Virus record (IMG/VR): IMGVR_UViG_3300043464_001630
Span: 124,001-188,000 of that record
From: a virus
Direction: 5' to 3' (one strand)
DNA: 64,000 bases
The position numbers and the translations under genes were made by a program. Of the stretch, positions 42,897 to 50,127 are shown piece after piece (the stretch's first letter is position 1; the number at the start of each line of letters is the position of its first letter). The notes under the pieces were generated by a model. It was given only the letters and a program-made list of their open reading frames with translations. It was not told the origin of the DNA and made no database searches.

Positions 42897-44393
42897 ATGG
42901 GAACCCGAATAACAGCTTTGCCGCCAGTGGCAACTCCTACAGGATCTGATGAATTACCAATTTCACAATTTGATGGAGTTACTGGTCGTACTACATATAA
43001 AGCAACTTTAGATCAAATTAAAGGTTATATTGGTAGTGGTAGTGGATCTGTAAATAGTGTTAGTATAAATTCGACAGACGGATCAGTAGGCGTATTTGGA
43101 AGTCCAATTACTAATACTGGAACTATTTCGTTAACAGTAAGTTCAGTAGGTCTAGATAAATTAGACGATGGAGGAGCGACAGGAGGAGAAATATTAACAT
43201 ACAATGGTTCTACAAGTGCATGGGAACCCGGTTATGGCGGGTCTAGTGGGATAATACCAAATATTTTAGTAGGAAACGGAGGAGCTACTTACACACTGAC
43301 TAATTATACAAATGATGCGGCATCTAATTATCTGGTTTTCGTAGGTGGTGTGGCACAAAGACCAGTTACAGATTTCACAATAAGTGGAAGTAGTATTATA
43401 TTTGGATCTAATATTCCATCAGGAGTTCAAATACTCGTATATGCTGTTATTAGCATAGCAACTTTGAATTTAGATGCAACTCCAATAGGAACGGTTAGTT
43501 GGTTTGCTGCTTCTGCTGCTCCTACTAGTTATTTGGAATGCAGTGGTGGCATTGTGGCTATATCTGATTATACTGATTTGTGGTATGTTATAGGAACTAA
43601 ATACAATACTGGAGGAGAAGGAGCAGGTAATTTCAGACTACCAGATCTACGTGGTGAATTCATTCGTGGTTGGGATCATGGAAGAAATATAAATGCTGGT
43701 CGTGTTTTTGGTAGTAGTGAGGCAGATGAATTAAAAACACACACTCATAAAGTTTCGGGAACGGTGGGAACTAACTCACTCGCCACAGCTCCTATAGTAG
43801 TTAAGATGGAATCTTATGAAAGCACAGAATTAATATCGACATATGATTCTGCTATATCTACAGGAGGATCAGAAACTCGTCCCCGTAACGTAGCTCTCTT
43901 ACCATGTATCAAAGCATTAAAAACAGTTACTGGTAATGTCAATACTTTAAATTTCATAGAAAAACCAGCGAGTGTTTCTGATGGGCAAGTTTTAACTTAT
44001 AACGGATCTACTAGTACATGGGTAGCTAGTAGTTTATCGGCTAATCCTTTTTTTCGTAATACGTTAATAGGAGAAGTTACAGCAAGCCCGGATGGAACAG
44101 TTGCTTCGTATGGTAGTCAAATTAAAGGTAGGTATGAAATTAAATACGAACGAGGTGTGATATATCAAGATGTTGCTTTAAATAAAGCGGCATCTTTTAA
44201 TGTTACTTTTTTTGTTGGTACTGATCCTATATCTAGTGATTTTATTAAAATAGGCGAGCCTTATATTTTTGATCATAGTGGAGGGAATATAACATGCTAT
44301 GTTTATGATAGTGTATATACAGATAATACTGGAACTGGATTTGCGTTAAGTCTCTGGAAACTGGCTCCGATATTTTGTAATCCTCAAATTTAA
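42897..44393 (+). CDS. tail fibre with collar domain and stalk
   Basis: 498 residues. It starts GTRITALPPVATPTGSDELP, a conserved fibre N-terminus. A GSVNSVSINSTDGSVGVFG stalk follows, then a collar domain at ~200-345 (GTVSWFAASAAPTSYLECSG, FRLPDLRGEFIRGWDHGRNI, LKTHTHKVSG, GGSETRPRNVALLPCIKA). A second domain follows (FRNTLIGEVTASPDGTVASY). Both collar proteins of the region share the SHxH-like and GGSETRPxN motifs, so they are probably two receptor-recognition variants. TAAATA ends 5 bases before the ATG. Confidence 0.8.
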   Translation: MGTRITALPPVATPTGSDELPISQFDGVTGRTTYKATLDQIKGYIGSGSGSVNSVSINSTDGSVGVFGSPITNTGTISLTVSSVGLDKLDDGGATGGEILTYNGSTSAWEPGYGGSSGIIPNILVGNGGATYTLTNYTNDAASNYLVFVGGVAQRPVTDFTISGSSIIFGSNIPSGVQILVYAVISIATLNLDATPIGTVSWFAASAAPTSYLECSGGIVAISDYTDLWYVIGTKYNTGGEGAGNFRLPDLRGEFIRGWDHGRNINAGRVFGSSEADELKTHTHKVSGTVGTNSLATAPIVVKMESYESTELISTYDSAISTGGSETRPRNVALLPCIKALKTVTGNVNTLNFIEKPASVSDGQVLTYNGSTSTWVASSLSANPFFRNTLIGEVTASPDGTVASYGSQIKGRYEIKYERGVIYQDVALNKAASFNVTFFVGTDPISSDFIKIGEPYIFDHSGGNITCYVYDSVYTDNTGTGFALSLWKLAPIFCNPQI

Positions 44394-44435
44394 TTTTTGT
44401 CTGTGTATTATTAGCAAGCAATCGGATACTAAAAC

Positions 44436-44441
44436 TAAATA
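44436..44441 (+). promoter_or_regulatory. late-type TAAATA before the short Ig adhesin
   Basis: CTAAATA, six bases to GTG 44448. The 54-base gap upstream holds nothing else I recognise. Confidence 0.6.
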
Positions 44442-44447
44442 TTACCA

Positions 44448-45197
44448 GTGATCGATCAAAGAATAGGTAAAATAAAAGTTCGTAGAGGAACTGAACTCCA
44501 AAGAGTAGAAAATACCTTTGAAGAAGGCGAAGTTATTTATTCTGTTGATAAAAAGAGAATTTTCGTTGGTGATGACACTACATTAGGCGGTGTTCCTGTT
44601 TGTAATCGTAATTATATAGTAGATTCTTTGGGATTTCCACCAACATTACCTGACGATGTATTAGACGGTGATATCATACACGATAAATTAAGTTCTACAA
44701 CTTATATAACTAGATGGACTGGAACTGACTATGAGTTACTATTAATAGCGGATGGCAATTGTTGTGTTCAATTAAAAAATCAAATAGATGACTTATATAC
44801 AAAATTAAGAACATTAACAGGTTGTTTAGAAGAACCGCCACTACCTCCATCACCACCTTCTAAATTAACTTGGGTAATACAACCAACAGATAAATTTGCT
44901 AATATTGGAGACACAGTGACATTCACTGCGAGTGCTATCGGAAATGGAACTATATCTTATGTTTGGAGAAGAGTTGATGCGTTAGCGATAAATACATTAA
45001 ACATTTATAAAAATTCAATCACAATTAATAGTGCAAATATATCTGATATTGCAGATTATTATTGTGTGGCATCGAATGCAGTAGATTCTATTACAAGCAG
45101 GAATGCTGAATTAACTTTTGATTCTGATTATATATTAGCAGAAGACGGTACTTATGTATTATCAGAATTGATGGAAAATATTATTTGGGAACTTTAA
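44448..45197 (+). CDS. adhesin: Mtd-type N-domain plus one Ig-like domain
   Basis: 249 residues. Residues 1-50 are the attachment domain (IGKIKVRRGTELQRVENTFE, EGEVIYSVDKKRIFVGDDTT). A Pro-rich linker (EEPPLPPSPPSK) leads to an Ig-like domain at ~142-225 (WVIQPTDKFANIGDTVTFTA; SYVWRRVD; IADYYCVASNAVDSITSR). The C-terminus is SDYILAEDGTYVLSELMENI. Start GTG 44448 is 6 bases after TAAATA. The next gene has the same architecture and then continues, so the two are duplicates. Confidence 0.8.
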   Translation: MIDQRIGKIKVRRGTELQRVENTFEEGEVIYSVDKKRIFVGDDTTLGGVPVCNRNYIVDSLGFPPTLPDDVLDGDIIHDKLSSTTYITRWTGTDYELLLIADGNCCVQLKNQIDDLYTKLRTLTGCLEEPPLPPSPPSKLTWVIQPTDKFANIGDTVTFTASAIGNGTISYVWRRVDALAINTLNIYKNSITINSANISDIADYYCVASNAVDSITSRNAELTFDSDYILAEDGTYVLSELMENIIWEL

Positions 45198-45200
45198 ATA
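45195..45200 (+). promoter_or_regulatory. late-type TAAATA before the long Ig adhesin
   Basis: Seven bases to the ATG; overlaps the previous gene's stop. Confidence 0.45.
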
Positions 45201-45207
45201 AAAACAA

Positions 45208-46800
45208 ATGATTGATCGTAGAATAGGAAAAATAAAAGTTCGCAGAGGAACCGACACCCAAAGGAAATTAGTTACCTTTGAAGAAGGCGAACTTGTATAT
45301 TCTATTGACAAGCAGCGTCTTTATATCGGAAATGGAACAGAAAAAGGCGGTATTTTAGTCTCAAACAGAAATTACGTAAAAAATTCAGTAGGAGATCCAC
45401 CAGTAGTTCCGCCCGAAGCACTACACGGTGATATCGTTTATGATAAATCCAATTCGAGAACATATATCACTAAATGCGATTCATTGTCATGTGAGTTATT
45501 ATTAATTGCTGATGCTAATTGTTGTGTTCAACTTCAAAACGAAATAAGTGATTTATACGACAGACTAAGTACATTGTCCGCATGTGCATCAGCATCAATT
45601 CCAAAACCACCAAAACCAACAAAATTGACATGGTATATCCAACCATCGGATATTTCGGTTAATTTAGGCGAAACCGCTACATTTACTGCAAGTGCAATAG
45701 GAGGATTTGGTATTATATCATATAAATGGAACAGAAAAGACGGAACCACTATTTCTGTTATTGACAATCAACCAACTTTAACATTTACTACACAATTAAG
45801 TGATACTGCCACTTATTATTGTGTTGCGAATACACCAACAGAAACCATAACTAGCAGAGATGCTGTGCTAAACATAGGAGCTAATTCTATTTTAGCAGAA
45901 GATGGTACTTATATATTATCAGAATTGAGCGAATTCATTGATTGGGAAGAAAATGGACTAATAGCTCCAACAATAAAAATACAACCAAAATCTCTATCAA
46001 CAACTACATTAGTTCCAGTTACATTTGAAGTTACTGCGGCTGGTAGTGAACCTTTATCTTATCAATGGAAAATTGGGGGAGTAGATCAAATAGGAGAAAC
46101 CAATAGAACATATACAGTAACAAATCCAACAAAAGATATAACAGGAATAACTTGTGTTGTTAGTAATTTAGTAGGAAGTGTTACGAGTAATTCGGTAAAT
46201 CTCGCAGTAGGAATCAAACCAAGTGTAGTTACACAACCACTTTCACAATCGAAATCTTTCGGATCATTAGTCACATTTAGTATAATAGCTGCTGGTAGTG
46301 CGCCATTACTTTATCAATGGAGTAAAGACGGAACGGGAATTACAGGAGCTACATCAAATACTTATACTATAAATTCAGTACAAAATATTGATTTAGGAAA
46401 TTATACTTGTGTTGTGAGTAATGGATTCGGAAATGTTACGAGTAATATTGCTACTCTTGAACTTATATCTTTTACTGGATGTAATATAAATATGACCGAA
46501 TATCTGTATAGTAATGGGTGGGATGGAAATGAATCTTCTCTTAATTCATTTACTATTAATCTTACCGGAAACATTGGATGTTGTGGTGGAACAATTCCTA
46601 CATTTAATTGGGGAACATTAAATATTAATAATTTTATCACAAACATTATATATAATGACGCAAAAGGAAGATTTACATTGGGTTCTGGTGAAGTAGTACC
46701 AGCTAAACTCACTTTAAAAGCAGGAACATACTATTTACAAGGAAATATAAAGGGAGGAGTCGATGTCCAAGGAGGAACGGCAAATTTTGGAGGATGTTAA
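45208..46800 (+). CDS. adhesin: Mtd-type N-domain plus three Ig-like domains
   Basis: 530 residues. Residues ~1-250 copy the whole of the preceding gene: IGKIKVRRGTDTQRKLVTFE, a Pro/Lys linker, an Ig domain with TATYYCVANTPTETITSR, and ILAEDGTYILSELSEFIDWE. Two more Ig-like domains follow at ~255-335 (YQWKIGGV ... ITCVVSNLVGSVTSNSVNLA) and ~337-418 (YQWSKDG ... NYTCVVSNGFGNVTSN). A C-terminal Asn/Gly-rich beta domain ends in GVDVQGGTANFGGC. It is an extended version of the short adhesin. The ATG lies 7 bases after TAAATA. Confidence 0.8.
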   Translation: MIDRRIGKIKVRRGTDTQRKLVTFEEGELVYSIDKQRLYIGNGTEKGGILVSNRNYVKNSVGDPPVVPPEALHGDIVYDKSNSRTYITKCDSLSCELLLIADANCCVQLQNEISDLYDRLSTLSACASASIPKPPKPTKLTWYIQPSDISVNLGETATFTASAIGGFGIISYKWNRKDGTTISVIDNQPTLTFTTQLSDTATYYCVANTPTETITSRDAVLNIGANSILAEDGTYILSELSEFIDWEENGLIAPTIKIQPKSLSTTTLVPVTFEVTAAGSEPLSYQWKIGGVDQIGETNRTYTVTNPTKDITGITCVVSNLVGSVTSNSVNLAVGIKPSVVTQPLSQSKSFGSLVTFSIIAAGSAPLLYQWSKDGTGITGATSNTYTINSVQNIDLGNYTCVVSNGFGNVTSNIATLELISFTGCNINMTEYLYSNGWDGNESSLNSFTINLTGNIGCCGGTIPTFNWGTLNINNFITNIIYNDAKGRFTLGSGEVVPAKLTLKAGTYYLQGNIKGGVDVQGGTANFGGC

Positions 46801-46807
46801 ATTTGAC

Positions 46808-46836
46808 TTTACAATATTTTTGTTCTCTGTTATCTT
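46808..46836 (+). promoter_or_regulatory. sigma70-like promoter of the RecB-like nuclease gene
   Basis: TTTACA (46808-46813), 17 bases, TATCTT (46831-46836). The ATG follows 6 bases later. Confidence 0.4.
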
Positions 46837-46842
46837 AGAAAG

Positions 46843-47556
46843 ATGCCTGTCATCCTTGATCACGATACTCACACATACACCAACACAGAAAATGGTGACA
46901 TTTACACTTCGGTAACCACCTTAATTAATTCTTATAAAAAGAAATTTGACAGCGACAAGTGGAGTAAACACGTAGCTAAGAGAGAGGGAAAATCTCAACA
47001 AGAAATTCTCGACAAATGGAGCGAAATTACCACAGTAGCACAAAACCGTGGTACTAATGTCCATTTGATCATGGAGAATTACATCAAATTTAATAAAATC
47101 GAAAAAGGATACGAAGAGCTGGTGAATTCATTTATTAAAAAAACCAACGGAATTTTAAAGCCTGATTCTAACGTACTCAGTGAATCTCTATTATATTCCC
47201 ACGAAGACAAATTAGCAGGAACTGCCGATCTTATTGTAGAAAATGGTGATATTTTTCATGTCATGGATTTTAAAACAAACAAGCGTTTTAACTTCGACAA
47301 CAAATATAACGAATATTTCTACGAACCAATTGATTATCTACCCCAGTGTGAATTTACGACATATACTATTCAAATGTCTATTTATGCCCACATGCACGAA
47401 CAATTAACTGGAAAGAAATGTGCAGGACTCAGAATCTTCTACCTCAGAGAATTCAGTGATAAAACTTTCTGGCAAGAGTATGCTTGTGTATACATGAAGC
47501 CAACGGTTCTAGATCTTCTAAAAGACAAAAAAATCAAAGACTCTCTTGAAAAATAA
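46843..47556 (+). CDS. PD-(D/E)XK exonuclease, RecB/Cas4-like
   Basis: 237 residues. The nuclease core is visible: KLAGTADLIV (~122-131, catalytic Asp), VMDFKTNKRF (~139-148, D-x-K type) and a QMSIYAHMHEQ helix (~177). The N-terminal helix has RGTNVHLIMENYIKF (~76). Such enzymes process double-stranded DNA ends in recombination. There is no TAAATA here. A sigma70-like -10 TATCTT ends 6 bases before the ATG, so the gene is likely early. It heads a run of small plus-strand genes. Confidence 0.85.
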   Translation: MPVILDHDTHTYTNTENGDIYTSVTTLINSYKKKFDSDKWSKHVAKREGKSQQEILDKWSEITTVAQNRGTNVHLIMENYIKFNKIEKGYEELVNSFIKKTNGILKPDSNVLSESLLYSHEDKLAGTADLIVENGDIFHVMDFKTNKRFNFDNKYNEYFYEPIDYLPQCEFTTYTIQMSIYAHMHEQLTGKKCAGLRIFYLREFSDKTFWQEYACVYMKPTVLDLLKDKKIKDSLEK

Positions 47557-47573
47557 TCCATCCATGTTAAGAT
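47546..47573 (+). promoter_or_regulatory. possible sigma70-like promoter of the 162-residue gene
   Basis: TTGAAA (47546-47551), 16 bases, TAAGAT (47568-47573). Weak -10. Confidence 0.3.
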
Positions 47574-47583
47574 ACTAACGAAC

Positions 47584-47610
47584 ATGACAACCTCTATTAT
47601 TCAAATCTAA
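47584..47610 (+). CDS. possible 8-residue leader peptide
   Basis: ATG at 47584 encodes MTTSIIQI and stops at TAA directly followed by the ATG of the next gene (TAAATG at 47608). A putative -10 TAAGAT (47568-47573) lies 10 bases upstream. It may be a leader that couples translation, or chance. Confidence 0.25.
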   Translation: MTTSIIQI

Positions 47611-48099
47611 ATGCAGCACGAAATTATTAATAAATTCGGGAAAGAAGCAACACAAAACTTCTGGATTTTTGTCGAAAACCTAAAATTCGATAGCAAGAAA
47701 CAAGATGCCTCCTCAGTGAGGGCTTCGATTTTAAAGAAGATATCACCTTCTCTTGCTGACAAGTACAAGCAAATCGGAGACGAACTAGCATTTTCCTTGT
47801 ACCGACAAGTCTTTTACGATAAGAAGAACACTTACTTATACGCCTCTTTTGAAGCTGTTTCGAAAGGAAACGAATTTTATCAAAATTGCTGGAATAATGC
47901 CGCACTTATCGAACCCGTAGTAGAATCATTAGATCAATTTAATAATTTCAGCACTGTTCTTCCTACAGAAGACGATTATTTTAACACAATCACTCCAACT
48001 CCAGAAGATGTTTGGGAAGATTACGAAGAATATGATTTCCGTAATGAATCTTTAGGAAACAAAAAAGGCAAGAAAAAGAACAAAGAAGTAACCGAATAA
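47611..48099 (+). CDS. unknown protein in the early-type block
   Basis: 162 residues. Helical core with FGKEATQNFWIFVENLKFDS and KYKQIGDELAFSLYRQVFYD, a middle YLYASFEAVSKGNEFYQNCW, and an acidic region (EDVWEDYEEYD) before a Lys-rich end (GNKKGKKKNKE). I do not recognise the family. It is followed 1 base later by the 91-residue gene and probably co-transcribed with it. Possible sigma70-like elements precede it (TTGAAA 47546, TAAGAT 47568) but no TAAATA. Confidence 0.6.
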   Translation: MQHEIINKFGKEATQNFWIFVENLKFDSKKQDASSVRASILKKISPSLADKYKQIGDELAFSLYRQVFYDKKNTYLYASFEAVSKGNEFYQNCWNNAALIEPVVESLDQFNNFSTVLPTEDDYFNTITPTPEDVWEDYEEYDFRNESLGNKKGKKKNKEVTE

Positions 48100-48100
48100 A

Positions 48101-48376
48101 ATGAACGAAGAAGAAGTAAAAAAGCGTGGCAAGTACGTGACCAAAAAGTCACTAGAACTTAATAAGCTCTTAGAAGCTGCGGAAGAATATAATTTTGTAG
48201 GAAAGAAAACTTATCCAGTAAATTTAAAGAAAGATAGAGCTGAAGTAGAATTCTTAACAAATGGTACTTGTCTTTTTCCTAATCGTTATTTAGACAACGA
48301 CAGAACTTGTGTGAAATGTGACATTAGCGAATTTTGCGTTTGTTCTTTTAAAAACTTCGGAAAGAAGAAATCATGA
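48101..48376 (+). CDS. small Cys-cluster protein, unknown function
   Basis: 91 residues, basic N-terminus (KKRGKYVTKKSLELNKLLEA). The C-terminus has four Cys (CVKCDISEFCVCSFKNFG), which could bind zinc. The stop TGA overlaps the ATG of the following small gene (ATGA at 48373), the usual sign of coupled translation. That small gene appears to be interrupted just downstream. Confidence 0.6.
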   Translation: MNEEEVKKRGKYVTKKSLELNKLLEAAEEYNFVGKKTYPVNLKKDRAEVEFLTNGTCLFPNRYLDNDRTCVKCDISEFCVCSFKNFGKKKS

Positions 48377-48396
48377 GTGATTATGTACGTTTGTAA
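48373..48396 (+). pseudogene. 5' end of an interrupted small gene
   Basis: ATG 48373 (ATGA overlap with the previous gene) reads MSDYVRL and stops at TAA. Without the insertion this start would continue in frame with the segment after tnpB. For example, joining 48373-48389 to 49896-50127 gives MSDYVRKFRRTEWNPA and a protein of about 82 residues. The exact boundary is not determinable from sequence: several junctions keep the frame. Confidence 0.5.
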
Positions 48397-48634
48397 AATA
48401 TGTAATAAAAATTTTGACAATCATCATCAGTTGAACGGACATAAACAAACACACAAGAAATCCAAAAAACAGATATTATATGAATTAAGCCCTAAACCAT
48501 GTAAAGAATGTAATGAATATATTTCGTGGAAATCTTTTAGGACAAAAACATCTATAGAATTTTGTTGTGTTTCGTGTAGAGCAAAGTTTTTTTATAAAAA
48601 AGCACAAATTGTTGGAGAAAATTCCACACTCTAG
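48383..48634 (+). CDS. small zinc-finger protein, probably the remnant of a homing endonuclease N-domain
   Basis: 84 residues from ATG 48383 (an in-frame GTG lies at 48377). A C2H2 finger (YVCKICNKNFDNHHQLNGHK, QTH) is followed by CKECNEYISWKSF and FCCVSCRAKFFYKK. The order of C2H2 finger, CxxCN, then FC-x-x-x/C resembles the recognition region of the homing endonuclease at 7267 (YECLECGMKF...H; CKWCNKE; KFCYNTSCN). No nuclease domain follows: tnpB begins 15 bases after it. It is inside the segment that interrupts the small gene. It may be a degenerate endonuclease or an accessory DNA-binding protein. Confidence 0.5.
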   Translation: MYVCKICNKNFDNHHQLNGHKQTHKKSKKQILYELSPKPCKECNEYISWKSFRTKTSIEFCCVSCRAKFFYKKAQIVGENSTL

Positions 48635-48636
48635 AC

Positions 48637-48642
48637 TAAATA
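48637..48642 (+). promoter_or_regulatory. late-type TAAATA before tnpB
   Basis: CTAAATA, seven bases to the ATG. Confidence 0.5.
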
Positions 48643-48649
48643 CTTATAG

Positions 48650-49888
48650 ATGCCATTAATCTATAAAAGTTATAAAGTAGAATTAGACCCGACCAATGTT
48701 CAAATCACTAACATGAAAAAGAACATTGGTGCGGCTAGGTTTGCTTATAACTGGGGCTTGCGTAAGAAGATAGAGGCATACGAACAAAAAAACAAAACCC
48801 CTTATTATAATGATCTTCATAAAGAATTAAATTCTATGAAGAAAAGTGAAATTACTTGGGCGTATGAATGTTCTAAGTGTTCTTTTCAAGAAGCATTGGT
48901 AGATTTAGATAGAGCTTTTGATAATTTTTTTTCTAATTGTAAAAAAGGACTCAAAGGCAAGAAAGGGTTCCCCAAGTTCAAATCTAAAAGAAATGATAAA
49001 CAAACGTTCAGATTGTTCGGTTCGATTAGCATTAAAGAAAATGCAATCAAATTACCAAGAATCGGAAAAGTTAAATTAAAAGAAACCGATTATATTCCTA
49101 AAGATATTAGAATTAAGCAAGCCACAGTATCTAAAAAGTCTGGTAGATGGTTTGTGTCGGTTCTGACCGAAATGGAATATGACTCATTATTACAAAACAA
49201 TAAAATAGTCGGTGTTGATTTAGGTATTAAAACGCTTGCTACTTGTTCAGATGGAACAACGTTTAATAATCCTAAAGCTCTCAAAAACAATTTAAACAAT
49301 TTAAAATATCAACAAAGAAAACTTAGTAAAAAAGTTAAAAATAGTAAAAATTATGAAAAACAAAAATTAAAATTACAAAAGATACATTATAGAATCTCAA
49401 ATATTAGAAAAGACAGCTTACATAAAGCGACTTCGAAAATTATTAGCGATAACCAAGTAATAGTTTTAGAAGACTTAAAAGTTTCTAATATGATGAAGAA
49501 TCACAAATTAGCACAAGCCACTAGTGATGTTGGATATTATGAATTTCGCAGACAGATTGAATACAAAGCTAAATGGAACAACAGACAAGTTATATTCGTT
49601 GATCAATTCTTTCCATCTAGTAAATTATGTTCGTCTTGTGGTAATAAGAAAGAAGATTTAAAGTTGACAGATAGAACTTATAAATGCGATTGTGGTTTAG
49701 AAATGGATAGAGATCTTAATGCATCTAAAAACTTAGAACAATTTTATACTGGGAGTTTCTCAGGAATTAACGCTTGTGGAGATGAGAGGTTCATCAAGGA
49801 AACGAAAGTTTCTAAGAGGTGCTCGTCGGTGAAGCAAGAATCTAACAAAAAGACTAGAGAATATACCATTAAAAAGGTTAGACTTTAG
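48650..49888 (+). CDS. tnpB: TnpB, RNA-guided nuclease of the IS200/IS605 group
   Basis: 412 residues, full length for TnpB. The N-terminal helical domain starts KSYKVELDPTNVQITNMKKN (IGAARFAYNWGL). The RuvC catalytic residues are all present: Asp in VGVDLGIKTLA (~188), Glu in VLEDLKVSN (~272) and Asp in MDRDLNASKN (~352). A zinc ribbon lies between the last two (CSSCGNKK ... YKCDCGLEM). The C-terminus (GDERFIKETKVSKRCSSVKQ) is the conserved tail whose DNA usually overlaps the guide-RNA scaffold. No tnpA partner is present. The ATG lies 7 bases after TAAATA, so it may be read by the phage late system. It interrupts a small gene. Confidence 0.92.
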   Translation: MPLIYKSYKVELDPTNVQITNMKKNIGAARFAYNWGLRKKIEAYEQKNKTPYYNDLHKELNSMKKSEITWAYECSKCSFQEALVDLDRAFDNFFSNCKKGLKGKKGFPKFKSKRNDKQTFRLFGSISIKENAIKLPRIGKVKLKETDYIPKDIRIKQATVSKKSGRWFVSVLTEMEYDSLLQNNKIVGVDLGIKTLATCSDGTTFNNPKALKNNLNNLKYQQRKLSKKVKNSKNYEKQKLKLQKIHYRISNIRKDSLHKATSKIISDNQVIVLEDLKVSNMMKNHKLAQATSDVGYYEFRRQIEYKAKWNNRQVIFVDQFFPSSKLCSSCGNKKEDLKLTDRTYKCDCGLEMDRDLNASKNLEQFYTGSFSGINACGDERFIKETKVSKRCSSVKQESNKKTREYTIKKVRL

Positions 49889-49900
49889 AATTTTGTAAGT
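49740..49900 (+). ncRNA. candidate omega RNA (guide RNA scaffold) at the tnpB 3' end
   Basis: TnpB guide RNAs are made from the 3' end of tnpB and the adjoining element end. Here the region holds a small hairpin GAAAC-GAAA-GTTTC (within 49795-49815) and the conserved Gly-rich C-terminal codons. The end points are estimated only. If the right end lies near 49895, the guide would be the first bases of the interrupted gene. Confidence 0.25.
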
Positions 49901-50127
49901 TTAGAAGAACGGAATGGAACCCCGCGATTCAAGATATCAAATCACATGAAATTGATCCTTCATGGGTGGCGGGTTTGATGTACTTGATTTTTGATCGATA
50001 TCTATCTAGTGTTTCTGATTCAAAGCAACTAGAATTCTCTAAAGAAGTTTTTCGTTGGCTTTCAGTCATGAAGAAAGATGGTGGTAATTACGTCGAGACG
50101 AAACTACCACCATTCGATGATTTCTAA
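49882..50127 (+). pseudogene. 3' part of the small gene interrupted by the tnpB segment
   Basis: An open frame without a start of its own. It begins just inside the tnpB end and reads FCKFRRTEWNPAIQDIKSHE, IDPSWVAGLMYLIFDRYL, SSVSDSKQLEFSKEVFRWLS, then ETKLPPFDDF and TAA at 50125. The composition is protein-like (Trp, acidic and hydrophobic balance). The stop overlaps the convergent fibre-gene stop by 3 bases, as real gene ends do here. In-frame joining to the ATG at 48373 gives an intact gene of about 82 residues. The family is not recognised. Confidence 0.65.

Noticed and set aside
48373-50127. Group I intron or IStron interrupting the small gene
   Set aside because: The non-tnpB part is almost fully coding, and no ribozyme-sized structured region precedes or follows.
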